Positions 41,509-50,089 of a stretch of 57,114 bases of DNA are shown one piece after another; positions within the stretch are counted from its first letter, which is position 1; every line of letters starts with the position of its first letter. The notes below the pieces were generated by a model. The model worked only from the letters and a program-made list of their open reading frames with translations, had not been told where the DNA came from and did not search any database. Origin of the DNA: Clostridiales bacterium (lineage in GTDB: Bacteria; Bacillota; Clostridia; Oscillospirales; Acutalibacteraceae); the NCBI GenBank assembly GCA_012523185.1, contig JAAYIY010000053.1, positions 1 through 57,114 of the forward strand, read 5' to 3'. Position numbers and translations under genes: made by a program.

Positions 41509-41658
41509 TTACTTCGTTTCACGGTGGAGAGTATGCTTCTTGCAGAACCTGCAATACTTGTTTCTCTCCAGCCTGTCCGGCGTGTTTTTCTTGTCTTTCA
41601 TCGTATCGTAGTTACGCTGCTTGCACTCCGTGCAGGAAAGAGTGATTTTAACCCTCAT
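41509..41658 (-). CDS. rpmG: 50S ribosomal protein L33 (zinc-binding form)
   Basis: 49 residues, [19 protein letters not shown] ... [11 protein letters not shown], with two CxxC pairs, i.e. the zinc-ribbon (C+) form. GGAGGTG precedes the ATG at 41658. First gene of the operon. Confidence 0.95.
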   Translation of the reverse strand: MRVKITLSCTECKQRNYDTMKDKKNTPDRLERNKYCRFCKKHTLHRETK

Positions 41659-41743
41659 AACGGCACCTCCATTTGGATTATTTACCTCCCTCCGAAACGT
41701 AAAAAAGGGCACAAAAAAATAGCCCTCAATCAGAGGTATACAT

Positions 41744-41772
41744 AGTTTATCACAAGGGATTTCTTTTGTCAA
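41744..41772 (-). promoter_or_regulatory. Promoter of rpmG-secE-nusG-rplKA
   Basis: Minus-strand TTGACA (41772-41767) and TAAACT (41749-41744), 17-bp spacer, leaving a ~75-nt leader. Confidence 0.75.
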
Positions 41773-42003
41773 GATTTTTAATTTTTATTTTTTTCGCTTT
41801 TTAATGCCTTATTGATATCTTGAACTGTGTTTTCGCTGTCAGGCTTAATGTCCGCCGCCGCAATTAAGCTTAAAGCCGCGGCGGCTTTCGTAATTTGCCG
41901 CGGGTGCCGTCGTCCTCTTGTCCGGCGTGCGCCCCGCCTATTATCCCGCGCCGCTAAATTCAAAAAAACTGAAAGCAAAAAAGCCCGACGGTTTTGTCAG
42001 GCT

Positions 42004-42047
42004 TTAAGGCAACACCGCACAATGATTGTTGTGCGGTGTTGCCTTAA
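42004..42047. repeat. Short interspersed repeat, copy 4 (perfect palindrome)
   Basis: 19-bp arms TTAAGGCAACACCGCACAA with loop tgattg. The left arm is shared with the copies at 17896, 19428 and 24811. Apart from this, 41773-42068 shows no gene; a 66-codon frame at 41778-41978 has no ribosome binding site. Confidence 0.75.
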
Positions 42048-42068
42048 GTGTTTCATCTGTCTTGGCGG

Positions 42069-43373
42069 TCAATCGGGGTTTTTCATGTTTCCTGTCGCGG
42101 GATTGTTTATTAAACCGCCGTTTTCATCAAAGCGTGAGCCGTGACAGGGGCAGTCCCACGAGCGTTCCGCGGCATTCCATTTTAACGCACAGCCGAGATG
42201 AGGACACCGCCTTTTTGAAACAGTCAGTAAATTTACGACTGCTTCAAACGTATTTATAAGCAGCTGCGGAGCAATCATGCTTCTCCCCGGATCGAACACC
42301 TCGGCAAATTCGTTTTGCTTGCCTGTAACCATATCGCAAAGAATCTTCGCCGCCGCCATTGACGTTGTTATACCCCATTTGTTAAAGCCCGTCGCGACGT
42401 AAAAATCGGGGGTGTTTTTTGAATAGTTTCCTATATACGGCACGCCGTCAAGCGTCATACAGTCCTGCGTCGCCCAAAAATATTTTTCTTTAGAGTTGGG
42501 ATAATATCCGGCGGCATATTCGCGCAGCTCTCGCCAGTCGCCGCCCTTTTTTCCCGTGCGGTGTCCGCCGCCCCCAATGAGAAGGAGATTTTCGTAATTG
42601 CGGAAAGACATACCTTTTTCTGATTCGTCCACATACATTCCGGAGATGTCCTGTGCGTTTTCAATGGCTATTACATACGAACGGTGCTGAAACATTTTGA
42701 GAAAATAGGCGCCGTGCTTGTTTATAAACGGGAAATGTGTCGCTACGATTATTTTTTTTGCCTCAATCCCGCCTTCCCCCGTTACCGCCGTATGCTCTGT
42801 AAGCTCCCTGACGTTTGTATGCTCAAAAATGTTCAGGTTCTTCGATATCTCCGAAACAAATTTTAAGGGGTTAAACTGTGCCTGACCCTTAAACCTTTCC
42901 GCTCCGGCGACAGAAAAGGGAAGGTTTGTTTTTTCTGTGAATTCAGCGTTGAAATTCAGCCTTTTCAACGCCTCAACTTCCTTTTCAATTTTATCCCTTT
43001 TATCAAGCGAATAAACAAACGCGTCTTTTTCCTCAAAGTCGCAGTCTATTTCAGCGCAAAGCTTTTTGTATTCCGCAAGCGCCTCCTGGTTCGCGCGCAG
43101 ATACATCAGCGCTTTTTCGGCGCCGTATTTTTTTATCAGCTTGTCGTAGATAAGCCCGTGCTGTGAAGTTATTTTAGCCGTCGTGTTTTTTGTAACGCCT
43201 TTGCAGATTGTTTCTGCTTCGACAAGAATATAATCAATCGACTGTCGGGCAAGCATATGGGCGCAAAGGATTCCCGCCAGTCCGCCGCCTATTATAAGAA
43301 CATCTGTTTTGACTTTTTGCTTGAGGCTTTCAAATTCGGGGAGCCTTGAGTTGTCTGACCATGCAGAAAGCAT
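42069..43373 (-). CDS. FAD-dependent oxidoreductase fused to a Rieske [2Fe-2S] domain
   Basis: 434 residues from ATG at 43373 (GGCGGTGAT upstream). DAO-type FAD domain with VLIIGGGLAGILCAHMLAR (dinucleotide fold) near residue 30, a C-terminal FAD-contact YVATGFNKWGITTSM, then a C-terminal Rieske domain RCPHLGCAL ... CPCHGSRF. Members of this fusion family are cytoplasmic oxidoreductases of unclear substrate. It is single, without an evident operon partner. Confidence 0.9.
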   Translation of the reverse strand: MLSAWSDNSRLPEFESLKQKVKTDVLIIGGGLAGILCAHMLARQSIDYILVEAETICKGVTKNTTAKITSQHGLIYDKLIKKYGAEKALMYLRANQEALAEYKKLCAEIDCDFEEKDAFVYSLDKRDKIEKEVEALKRLNFNAEFTEKTNLPFSVAGAERFKGQAQFNPLKFVSEISKNLNIFEHTNVRELTEHTAVTGEGGIEAKKIIVATHFPFINKHGAYFLKMFQHRSYVIAIENAQDISGMYVDESEKGMSFRNYENLLLIGGGGHRTGKKGGDWRELREYAAGYYPNSKEKYFWATQDCMTLDGVPYIGNYSKNTPDFYVATGFNKWGITTSMAAAKILCDMVTGKQNEFAEVFDPGRSMIAPQLLINTFEAVVNLLTVSKRRCPHLGCALKWNAAERSWDCPCHGSRFDENGGLINNPATGNMKNPD

Positions 43374-43632
43374 AAATATCACCGCCGAGCTTATTATTGC
43401 TCATAAATCCTGTTTTATCACGCATTTTTTCCGTGGTGTCGGATAATTCGTTGTTTGTTTAAGCAAGCGAACAATCGGGCGGGCAAAACATTGGCGGCTT
43501 TTAAATGTTCTGAATCCGTACAGCTTGCTTTGGGAGCTGGCGCAGATATTGCTCCGCGCGGCGCCTTATTTTTGTGTTCGCGCCCGTATTTATCCGCATT
43601 TTGTTCATTGTCACATCGGCAAGCAAAAACAA

Positions 43633-43661
43633 TCATATTCATCCTCTTTGCGGCATACTAT
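43633..43661 (+). promoter_or_regulatory. Sigma-E-type promoter of spoIIID
   Basis: TCATATT (43633-43639) fits the KMATATT -35 of sigma-E. CATACTAT (43654-43661) fits the CATACAHT -10 apart from one base. The spacer is 14 bp, as in Bacillus sigma-E promoters. Confidence 0.6.
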
Positions 43662-43691
43662 TAGTGATACATCTGCAAGGGAGGTCATTTT

Positions 43692-43937
43692 TTGAAAGGC
43701 ATCGTTGAGGAAAGAGCCGTCGACCTGGGCGAGTATATCGTCGAAAACAAGACCACGGTGCGCGCCGCGGCAAAACAGTTCGGAGTAAGCAAATCCACAG
43801 TACATATGGACGTCTCCCAGCGGCTTCGCAAGCTTAATCCACAGCTTTACAGCGAGGTGCGCCGGGTGCTTGATATAAACAAGTCGCAGCGCCATATCCG
43901 CGGTGGTCTTGCCACAAAGGAAAAATATAAAAAATAG
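43692..43937 (+). CDS. spoIIID: SpoIIID mother-cell transcription factor
   Basis: 81 residues from TTG behind GGGAGGTC. It is the typical SpoIIID (ERAVDLGEYIVENKTTVRAAAKQFGVSKSTVHMDVSQRL) with the helix-turn-helix at residues ~20-45 and a basic C-terminal tail. It controls early-to-late mother-cell transcription, including sigK. Sigma-E control is suggested by the upstream promoter. Confidence 0.95.
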   Translation: MKGIVEERAVDLGEYIVENKTTVRAAAKQFGVSKSTVHMDVSQRLRKLNPQLYSEVRRVLDINKSQRHIRGGLATKEKYKK

Positions 43938-44557
43938 CCGGGCGGCGCATATCTTTAAACGCGGCTGTATCAAGGTTTTTTCAAAGCCTGAAAACTTTTT
44001 GCGGCGGGCACCATCGCACAGGCACAGCTTTTGCGCAAACGAGCGCCTCCGGCACCGCGCCGCCGCGTATTTTAATTCAGTCAAGGCTTTTTGCGGTCCG
44101 TTTTACTTTGCTCTTTTTTCGAGAGCCTAAGAGCGGCAAGCTTTTTACGCAAGCTAAAATTCCCGCCGAAACGCCGAACAGACGCCGTATGCCGACAGCT
44201 CAAAACAGAACATTGTTTGTGTGCCGCTCCTTTGCTTGTGCAGGGGGCGGCATTGCTTTTCAAGTTTTTACGGCTTTTGCCGCAAAAGGTCACTCGTTCA
44301 CCGGCACCCTTGCCTTTTTGCAAAGACCGGCGGCAAATTCCGCACCGCCGTACTTGCCGTGAAAAGAGCGGGACACGAATCCCTGACGTTTCGCGCATTT
44401 TAATGACTGCCGACAAGCCTTGACCTTCCCGACACAATGGCGGCTTATCCGTTTCTGTAAAAAACCCGAAACCTTTTTATAAAATCGGAGCCGCTGCACT
44501 TTTGCGCAGCGGCTCCTGTTGTGTTTGTCTGTTTGTCGGTTTGTCAGCTTATTCGCA
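43938..44557. other. Gene-free stretch between spoIIID and the DUF4474 gene
   Basis: Overlapping frames here are basic, Cys/Arg-rich and lack ribosome binding sites, so I call none. A hairpin with a 10-bp GC stem (GGAGCCGCTGC/GCAGCGGCTCC, 44487-44516) lies just before the DUF4474 gene stop region and may weakly terminate it. Confidence 0.55.
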
Positions 44558-45700
44558 TCATATTATAATAATCAGCAGCGCCAGAAATCCGCCGCCAACG
44601 AGCAAAACAGCTATGGCTATGAGCAGAAGGAGGAACATTCCGATGACGCCGGAGGTGGCAAGAACACCGAAAGTCGTCTTTATCGCCATTGTGTTCTCCG
44701 CCTCGGAAATGTCCTGCCAGATTATGTGGAAATCGTTGCCGTCGACATAAAACTTATCATGTGAAAGCTCCTGCTCCGTGTCGCATCTTATAAATCCGCA
44801 ATCAATAAGACCCTGTGAAAAGAGGTTGACCATCTCCTCATCTTTCATTGTGATGGTCGCCGTCATTCTAAGCTCTTTGGCGGGCTCGACCTTCTTTAGA
44901 TGCCCCGCCTTGAACCCGGTGCACCACCAATAGTTGTCATACGGGCGCTCAAGCTCAAAAGTAAAATTGCCGTCGTTCTTTTTGTCGTGGTGAAGCGTCA
45001 TACCCATGTCGAGCCAGTTTTCCTTGTCCGCGCATAGGAAATGTGTAAACGCCGTCACCTTTTTGTCGGACTTCTCCTTTGTATAAATGCCGATTTCACT
45101 TCCGTAAAACAGCAGACCGTACTGCCCTTTCCAAAGCTGAATCATCCAGTCAAGTTCGTCGTATCTGAAATATACTCGTATATAGTCATATTCCAGGAGA
45201 ATATACGGTGAAATAAGATCGTACAAGTTGTAAAAGCCAAACGCCTTTTGCCAGCAGTCCTTGTCGTCCGTGTAATAATAGTCGTTCTGATAGCTGTAGC
45301 GATAGCCGAGCCTTTGCTTTTTTTCAAGCAAGTCCAGCAAAAAGTTTCTGCTCTTTACACAATAAATGACAAAGGAGTCGGAGATATTCAGCTCGCTGAC
45401 CGACGCCGTTATGGTGGCGTGTCCTATCGAGACGCCTGTGACAAGCCCTTGCGAATCCACCTTTGCGACGCCTGTGTCGGACGAGCTCCACGTTACTGTG
45501 CGGCTTTCTCCGTCGGCCGTTACAAGGTCAGCCGTCATCTTGACAGTTTTGTTTTTTGTGACTGACATTGACTCTGATGAAATGACTATTGTGTTTTCAG
45601 GCGGAGAGTCGCTGTCCGCCGCGGCAAAAACCACTGTGCCGCTTCCGAGTATAATCAACATCGTCAGCAGGGCAAGGGCTTTCTCCATACATCTTTTCAT
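44558..45700 (-). CDS. Secreted/anchored Big_2 + DUF4474 protein
   Basis: 380 residues. Signal peptide ALALLTMLIILGSGTVVFA, a Big_2 Ig-like domain (SESMSVTKNKTVKM, VTWSSSDTGVAKV), and the DUF4474 domain (RLGYRYSYQNDYYYTDDKDCWQKAFGF, IQLWKGQYGLLFYGSEIGIY). A C-terminal membrane helix (GMFLLLLIAIAVLLVGGGFLALLIIII) would anchor it. DUF4474 has no known activity. The promoter at 45755-45783 is its own. Confidence 0.85.
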   Translation of the reverse strand: MKRCMEKALALLTMLIILGSGTVVFAAADSDSPPENTIVISSESMSVTKNKTVKMTADLVTADGESRTVTWSSSDTGVAKVDSQGLVTGVSIGHATITASVSELNISDSFVIYCVKSRNFLLDLLEKKQRLGYRYSYQNDYYYTDDKDCWQKAFGFYNLYDLISPYILLEYDYIRVYFRYDELDWMIQLWKGQYGLLFYGSEIGIYTKEKSDKKVTAFTHFLCADKENWLDMGMTLHHDKKNDGNFTFELERPYDNYWWCTGFKAGHLKKVEPAKELRMTATITMKDEEMVNLFSQGLIDCGFIRCDTEQELSHDKFYVDGNDFHIIWQDISEAENTMAIKTTFGVLATSGVIGMFLLLLIAIAVLLVGGGFLALLIIII

Positions 45701-45754
45701 ATAGGCTGTTCACTCCTTATAAATTGCAAGGCAGTTTGTTTCCCTTACTGCTTT

Positions 45755-45783
45755 ATAATATAGTATAGTGAATCATATGTCAA
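45755..45783 (-). promoter_or_regulatory. Promoter of DUF4474 gene
   Basis: Minus-strand TTGACA (45783-45778) and TATTAT (45760-45755), 17-bp spacer, between protease stop and the DUF4474 ATG. Confidence 0.65.
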
Positions 45784-45824
45784 TATATACCACCATCACG
45801 GAATTTAAAGGGCCTTCAAAAAAG

Positions 45825-47642
45825 CTATTCTCCCTTTTCCCCTCGATATCGTTCGACAAGTTCCGGCGTGATGTTGCTTTCCACGAAAACATGCTCTTTT
45901 ATCTTTTCTTCGTTCAACGGCAAAGTCTCCGTCCCTGTTTCTGTTTCTGTTCCTGTCTCTATTCCTTTCCCTGTCTCTGTTCCCGTTTCTGTCTCTGTTT
46001 CTGTCTCTGTTTCAGTTTCAGTTTCAGCAGGGAGTGTAGCTATTGCCGCTTCAACAGAAAGCCTTGCGTTTACAAGCGGGTATTCATAATCTATGTGCTC
46101 GTAATAATTCGCTGCGGCGCTGTATCTGCTGTTTTCCGGGGAGCAGACAATATCCCTCACCTGCGCTCCCGTAAGCCGCGGATTAACCGACCAGACAAGC
46201 GCGGCGATTCCCGTCACGACGGGAGCGGCCATGGATGTGCCTGATTTGTAGCTGTACAGACCGTTTTCCGATATATCACAGCTGAAAACATAGCTGCCCG
46301 GCGCGCAGACATCGACGTTGTCACCGAAATTTGAAAAAGACGACTGATAATAGCTTTTGCCGTCGCGAATATTTGCGGCGCTGCCCACAATAATAATCCT
46401 GTCAAGCACGTCTCGCTTTTTAACGCGCGACAGTCCCGTGAACACGTTATTTTCACGGATGCACGCAAACGTCCCGTTGTAAAAAGCGTCGCAGGGCATC
46501 CCCAAAACCTTTTCGCCGTTTCCCGCGGACTGAACAACAACAAAGTCATACCCTTTATCAAGCAGGCGCGAAATGACAAACGAAAAAAATCCGGCCTCAA
46601 TATTCATGCCGATATCCCAAAAAAATGTGTACCGCTTGTCAAATGAACCGCTTGAGCCGAGCGAAAGATTTATGACCTTCGCGCCGCTTTTAACGAGAGT
46701 TATAAAGCCCGTTATAATCCTCTCACCGTTTGCCCAGTGCTGCTTGTCCCCGTCCGCCGACCAGTCCACGCAGACAAGCTCCGCGTTGTCGCATATCCCC
46801 GTGATCCCTTTGCCGTTGTTCGCGTTTGCCGATATTATGCCGGCGACGTGCGTTCCGTGTGACGATTCCTCATTTTTCCGCTCAAGCCACTTGGAAGGGA
46901 ACGATATCTTCCCCTCAAGATCTTCGTGCAGAGTGTCAAAGCCGCCGTCAAGCACTCCAACCTTGATTTTTCCGAAATACTCGGAATAATCCCACGCGCT
47001 GACAGTCTCAGTCGCCTCAAGCCACCAGTTGCCGCCGTTGGGGTTGCTCTCATCCCATCCGCGTGTCTCATCTTCGCCCTCGGAATTTGTCCAAGGGTCG
47101 TCCGGTATTGCCGCTTCGCTGCGCAAAAACGCCATATTGGGCGCGGCAAGAGCGATTTCTTTTTGCGCCGTCAGCTTTTCGCACATCGCGTTAAGCTCCT
47201 CAAAAGGCAGCTCTTTTATTTTAATCTGGTATTTGTTCAATATCGCCGTATATCCGACGACCTTGCCGCCTATTTCGTTTATAACAGAAAGCTTTTTAAA
47301 CAAAGAAACGCCGTCGGCAAACATAATGAGAATTTCGTCGGAAACATATCCGACACCGTCTGACAGCTCTGTTATATCGTCGTCGTCCGAATCGCAAAAA
47401 TAATCGCCGCCCGACTCCTTAATTTTAACGCCCTCGGCTTTTATGGCTTCCTCTTTTATACGCGCGTGTGTTTCGGACAAAGCCAAGCTTGCCTTCATGT
47501 CTTTTGCATTGCTCGGCAGCATAATTTCTGTCGGCGCAAAGGCTTTCAGTGTGCCCGTTCCCGTTTTGAACCCCGGGAGAACGACTGCCGCCGCCAGTAA
47601 AAGTGAAAAAACGACGCAAAAAAAGGACTTCATCTTTTTCAT
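45825..47642 (-). CDS. Secreted subtilisin-like (S8) serine protease with Glu-Thr repeat tail
   Basis: 605 residues. Signal peptide, a propeptide of ~160 residues, then catalytic Asp (VGVLDGGFDTLHEDLEG, ~229), His (SSHGTHVAGI, ~263) and Ser (SGTSMAAPVV, ~468). The tail is a (ET)n/(TE)n stretch encoded by a hexamer-like DNA tract (about 45935-46030), then a short acidic end without an LPxTG signal. It should mature outside the cell. The ATG follows AAAGGAT. Its neighbour DUF4474 also is exported, though it has its own promoter. Confidence 0.93.
   Translation of the reverse strand: MKKMKSFFCVVFSLLLAAAVVLPGFKTGTGTLKAFAPTEIMLPSNAKDMKASLALSETHARIKEEAIKAEGVKIKESGGDYFCDSDDDDITELSDGVGYVSDEILIMFADGVSLFKKLSVINEIGGKVVGYTAILNKYQIKIKELPFEELNAMCEKLTAQKEIALAAPNMAFLRSEAAIPDDPWTNSEGEDETRGWDESNPNGGNWWLEATETVSAWDYSEYFGKIKVGVLDGGFDTLHEDLEGKISFPSKWLERKNEESSHGTHVAGIISANANNGKGITGICDNAELVCVDWSADGDKQHWANGERIITGFITLVKSGAKVINLSLGSSGSFDKRYTFFWDIGMNIEAGFFSFVISRLLDKGYDFVVVQSAGNGEKVLGMPCDAFYNGTFACIRENNVFTGLSRVKKRDVLDRIIIVGSAANIRDGKSYYQSSFSNFGDNVDVCAPGSYVFSCDISENGLYSYKSGTSMAAPVVTGIAALVWSVNPRLTGAQVRDIVCSPENSRYSAAANYYEHIDYEYPLVNARLSVEAAIATLPAETETETETETETETGTETGKGIETGTETETGTETLPLNEEKIKEHVFVESNITPELVERYRGEKGE
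45935..46030. repeat. Low-complexity hexamer tract encoding the protease tail
   Basis: Repeated GTCTCT/GTTTCT-type units (Glu-Thr codons on the minus strand). Such tracts are prone to slippage and length change. Confidence 0.7.
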
Positions 47643-47809
47643 GCGAAATATCCTTTCTGTTTCATGTTTCTTTTTATGGTTTGAAAAATCTTACACTGAT
47701 TATTCCCGTCTGACGGGATAAGATAATGTTGAAAACAAAGGCAAGGCAACGTGCGTATGCGGCCGCTGCTTTAATCGGCTGCATTATCAAATGAAAGGGA
47801 TGAAACAAA

Positions 47810-47998
47810 ATGAAGAAAAGCGGCGCCTCAGGCATTGCGAAGGGCATCGGCATCGGAATGGCGCTCGGCGGCATAACCGGCGCTGTCGGCAGCTCCGTAA
47901 TGAGCAAAAGCTCTGTTAAATCAGGCAAAAAGACGGCGGCAAAGGCGCTGAAAACATTCAGCGGCTTGCTTGACAACATTCAGTATATGATGAAATAA
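47810..47998 (+). CDS. Small Gly-rich, YtxH-like peptide
   Basis: 62 residues, AAGGGATG upstream. A glycine-rich hydrophobic segment (GIGIGMALGGITGAVGSSVMS) is followed by Lys/Ser-rich and amphipathic helix (LKTFSGLLDNIQYMMK). Small proteins of this type are common in clostridia, sometimes linked to cell envelope. Function unknown. It is convergent with parB. Confidence 0.6.
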   Translation: MKKSGASGIAKGIGIGMALGGITGAVGSSVMSKSSVKSGKKTAAKALKTFSGLLDNIQYMMK

Positions 47999-48035
47999 TG
48001 TTTTTGCTGTGGGGCGGTTTTCCGCTCCTTACATA

Positions 48036-48899
48036 TTATTCCTCAATGTCTCCGAGGGCGGAGGCTATCCGCGACAAGTCCTCCTTGTCGTTAAATTCGA
48101 TTTCAAGTGTGCCTGTGCCGTTTTTTCCCGCCGTTACCTTAATCCTCCTGCAAAGCGCGCCCGAAAGGGCAAGCTCGACCTCGTCAAAAAAGGAGTCCCG
48201 TCGCTGCTTTTGCGACTCTCTTTTTTCTCTTGACGCCGCTCTTGCAAGCCGTTCAACCTCACGGACAGACAATCCCTTTTTAATAATCTTCTCCGCCGTT
48301 TCGAGCATCTGCTCCTCTGTCTCAAAAGAAAGCAGCGCTCTTGCGTGACCTGCCGAAATGCTTCCTTCTCCGACCATCAAAAGCACGGCGGGCGGAAGAT
48401 TCAGCAGCCGCATGGCGTTGGCTATGGCGGGGCGTGACTTTCCGACACGCTCGGCGACCTCCTCTTGAGTCAGCAGAAACTTCTCCATGAGAGTTTTAAG
48501 ACCCTGCGCCTCCTCAAGGGGATTCAAGTCTTCTCTTTGCAAATTCTCAATAAGCGAAAGGGCTGCCGCTTCCTCGTCTGTCATCTCACGCACAACGGCG
48601 GGAACCTCCGAAAGCCCCGCAATCCTTGCGGCGCGCCACCGCCGTTCCCCGGCTATCAGCTGATAGCCTCCGTTTGACAGCGGTCTGACAAGCATCGGCT
48701 GCAATATGCCGTGCCTTGCGATGCTGTCCGCAAGCTCCGCCAAGCTTTCATCGTCAAAAGACTTTCTCGGCTGGTTTCTGTTCGGCTCGATATCCATAAG
48801 CTTCAGACGCACCGCGCTTGCGGCTCTTAGTTCTTCTGTGGAATTATCAACAAACAATGCTTCAAGCCCTTTGCCTAAGCCGCTTTTTTTGACAGCCAT
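48036..48899 (-). CDS. parB: ParB/Spo0J chromosome-partitioning CTPase
   Basis: 287 residues from ATG at 48899 (GGGAG upstream). N-terminal ParB domain with the CTP-binding box GERRWRAARIAGL, HTH motif LTQEEVAERVGKSRPAIANAMRLLNLP, C-terminal dimer domain. It loads on parS and recruits SMC. parA is 17 bp upstream. Perfect parS sites are at 49790 and 52157. Confidence 0.95.
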   Translation of the reverse strand: MAVKKSGLGKGLEALFVDNSTEELRAASAVRLKLMDIEPNRNQPRKSFDDESLAELADSIARHGILQPMLVRPLSNGGYQLIAGERRWRAARIAGLSEVPAVVREMTDEEAAALSLIENLQREDLNPLEEAQGLKTLMEKFLLTQEEVAERVGKSRPAIANAMRLLNLPPAVLLMVGEGSISAGHARALLSFETEEQMLETAEKIIKKGLSVREVERLARAASREKRESQKQRRDSFFDEVELALSGALCRRIKVTAGKNGTGTLEIEFNDKEDLSRIASALGDIEE

Positions 48900-48916
48900 T
48901 TCTTTCACTCCCGTTA

Positions 48917-49684
48917 TTATCTTTCGTTAAAGCAAATAAACTCCCGCGCAAGCTCCGTATATGCCGACGCGCCCTTTGAAAACTTATCGTAATAAATAAC
49001 CGGCCGCCCAAAGCTTGGAGCTTCGGAAAGTCTTACATTCCTTGGTATTGTCGTGGCATAAACCTTTTTTGGAAAAAACCTTTTGACCTCTTCCACAACC
49101 TGTTGTGTTAAATTTAATCTTCCGTCATACATAGTGAGCAACACGCCCTCCAACTCAAGCATCGGATTATAAAGCCTTTTGATTTGTCTGACTGTTGACA
49201 TAAGCTGTGACAAACCCTCAAGGGCATAAAATTCGCACTGAATCGGCACTAAAAAGGTGTCTGCCGCGCAAAGCGCGTTCAGTGTGATCAATCCGAGCGA
49301 CGGCGGGCAATCGAGGAAAACATAGTCAAATCTGTCCTTTGACGGCGCAAGGATTGTTTTCAGCCTTGATTCACGCTGCTCCGCTTCGACAAGCTCAAGC
49401 TCCGCGCCTGCAAGATTCATGCTTGACGGGAGGACAAAGACGTCTCCAAACTCGGTTTTTATGATTGTTTCGTCAACAGGCGTTCCGCACACCAGCGAAT
49501 CATAAGACGACTTTTGAAGCCGTCGTTTATTTATGCCGAATCCGCTTGTTGCGTTTCCCTGAGGGTCGATATCAACAAGCAAAACCTTTTTTCCAAGCGT
49601 GCCGACAGCGGCGGCAAGGTTTACGGCGGTGGTCGTCTTTCCGACGCCGCCTTTTTGGTTAACAATCGCAACAGTTTTACCCAT
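48917..49684 (-). CDS. parA: ParA/Soj chromosome-partitioning ATPase
   Basis: 255 residues from ATG at 49684 (GGGGCGGA). Deviant Walker A KGGVGKTTTAVN at the N-terminus, Walker B-like YVFLDCPPS, and VPIQCEFYALEGL typical of Soj. It partners with ParB. A possible extended -10 (TGGTACAAT, minus 49725-49717) lies upstream. Confidence 0.95.
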   Translation of the reverse strand: MGKTVAIVNQKGGVGKTTTAVNLAAAVGTLGKKVLLVDIDPQGNATSGFGINKRRLQKSSYDSLVCGTPVDETIIKTEFGDVFVLPSSMNLAGAELELVEAEQRESRLKTILAPSKDRFDYVFLDCPPSLGLITLNALCAADTFLVPIQCEFYALEGLSQLMSTVRQIKRLYNPMLELEGVLLTMYDGRLNLTQQVVEEVKRFFPKKVYATTIPRNVRLSEAPSFGRPVIYYDKFSKGASAYTELAREFICFNER

Positions 49685-49789
49685 TCCGCCCCGTCCCTTC
49701 TTTTTCATTGTTTTTAATTGTACCACAATTATCTGCTCTTGAGAAGTGTTTTCCGACGTTTTTCTTGTTTTTTAATTGTTTTTATACTT

Positions 49790-49805
49790 TGTTTCACGTG
49801 AAACA
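49790..49805. promoter_or_regulatory. parS site 1
   Basis: TGTTTCACGTGAAACA is a perfect 16-bp parS palindrome, in the intergenic region upstream of parA. Confidence 0.95.
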
Positions 49806-49910
49806 CATTGTTTCCGCTTTTTCAGTGCGCCCAAGCGATTTTTTTGTCTCTCCGCGAACGCGTTTGATTTTAGTTTTTCTCTGATTCGCCGCCAAACGGA
49901 GCGGGGCTCT

Positions 49911-49975
49911 CTTTTCTCTTTTCTCTTTTCTCTTTTCTCTTTTCTCTTTTCTCTTTTCTCCTTTCTCTTTTCCGC
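49911..49975. repeat. (CTCTTTT)n heptanucleotide repeat
   Basis: About eight CTCTTTT copies plus one CTCCTTT variant between parS and a hairpin, in non-coding DNA. Likely slippage-prone. Confidence 0.9.
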
Positions 49976-50002
49976 CGTCAGCGGTTATGGCGTCGGCGCA
50001 AC

Positions 50003-50038
50003 GACAAACGGGCAGACCTTTTGGTCTGCCCGTTTGTC
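50003..50038. other. Perfect 16-bp hairpin
   Basis: GACAAACGGGCAGACC-TTTT-GGTCTGCCCGTTTGTC between noc and parS. It has no T-run; it may terminate or process the noc-side transcript. Confidence 0.8.
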
Positions 50039-50089
50039 TGATGTGGGGTGTGAAAGAGAAAGATATGGTTGGGTTTAGGAGTGGGTAAT

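Noticed and set aside
41778..41978. 66-codon frame between rpmG promoter and the repeat
   Set aside because: No ribosome binding site, Arg-rich biased composition; probably noise.
43938..44557. Several overlapping 80-120-codon frames
   Set aside because: Biased Arg/Cys composition, no ribosome binding sites, mutually overlapping.
49776..50078. 100-codon plus-strand frame containing FSLFSFLFS repeats
   Set aside because: It is a translation of the (CTCTTTT)n tract across a parS site and a hairpin; no ribosome binding site.
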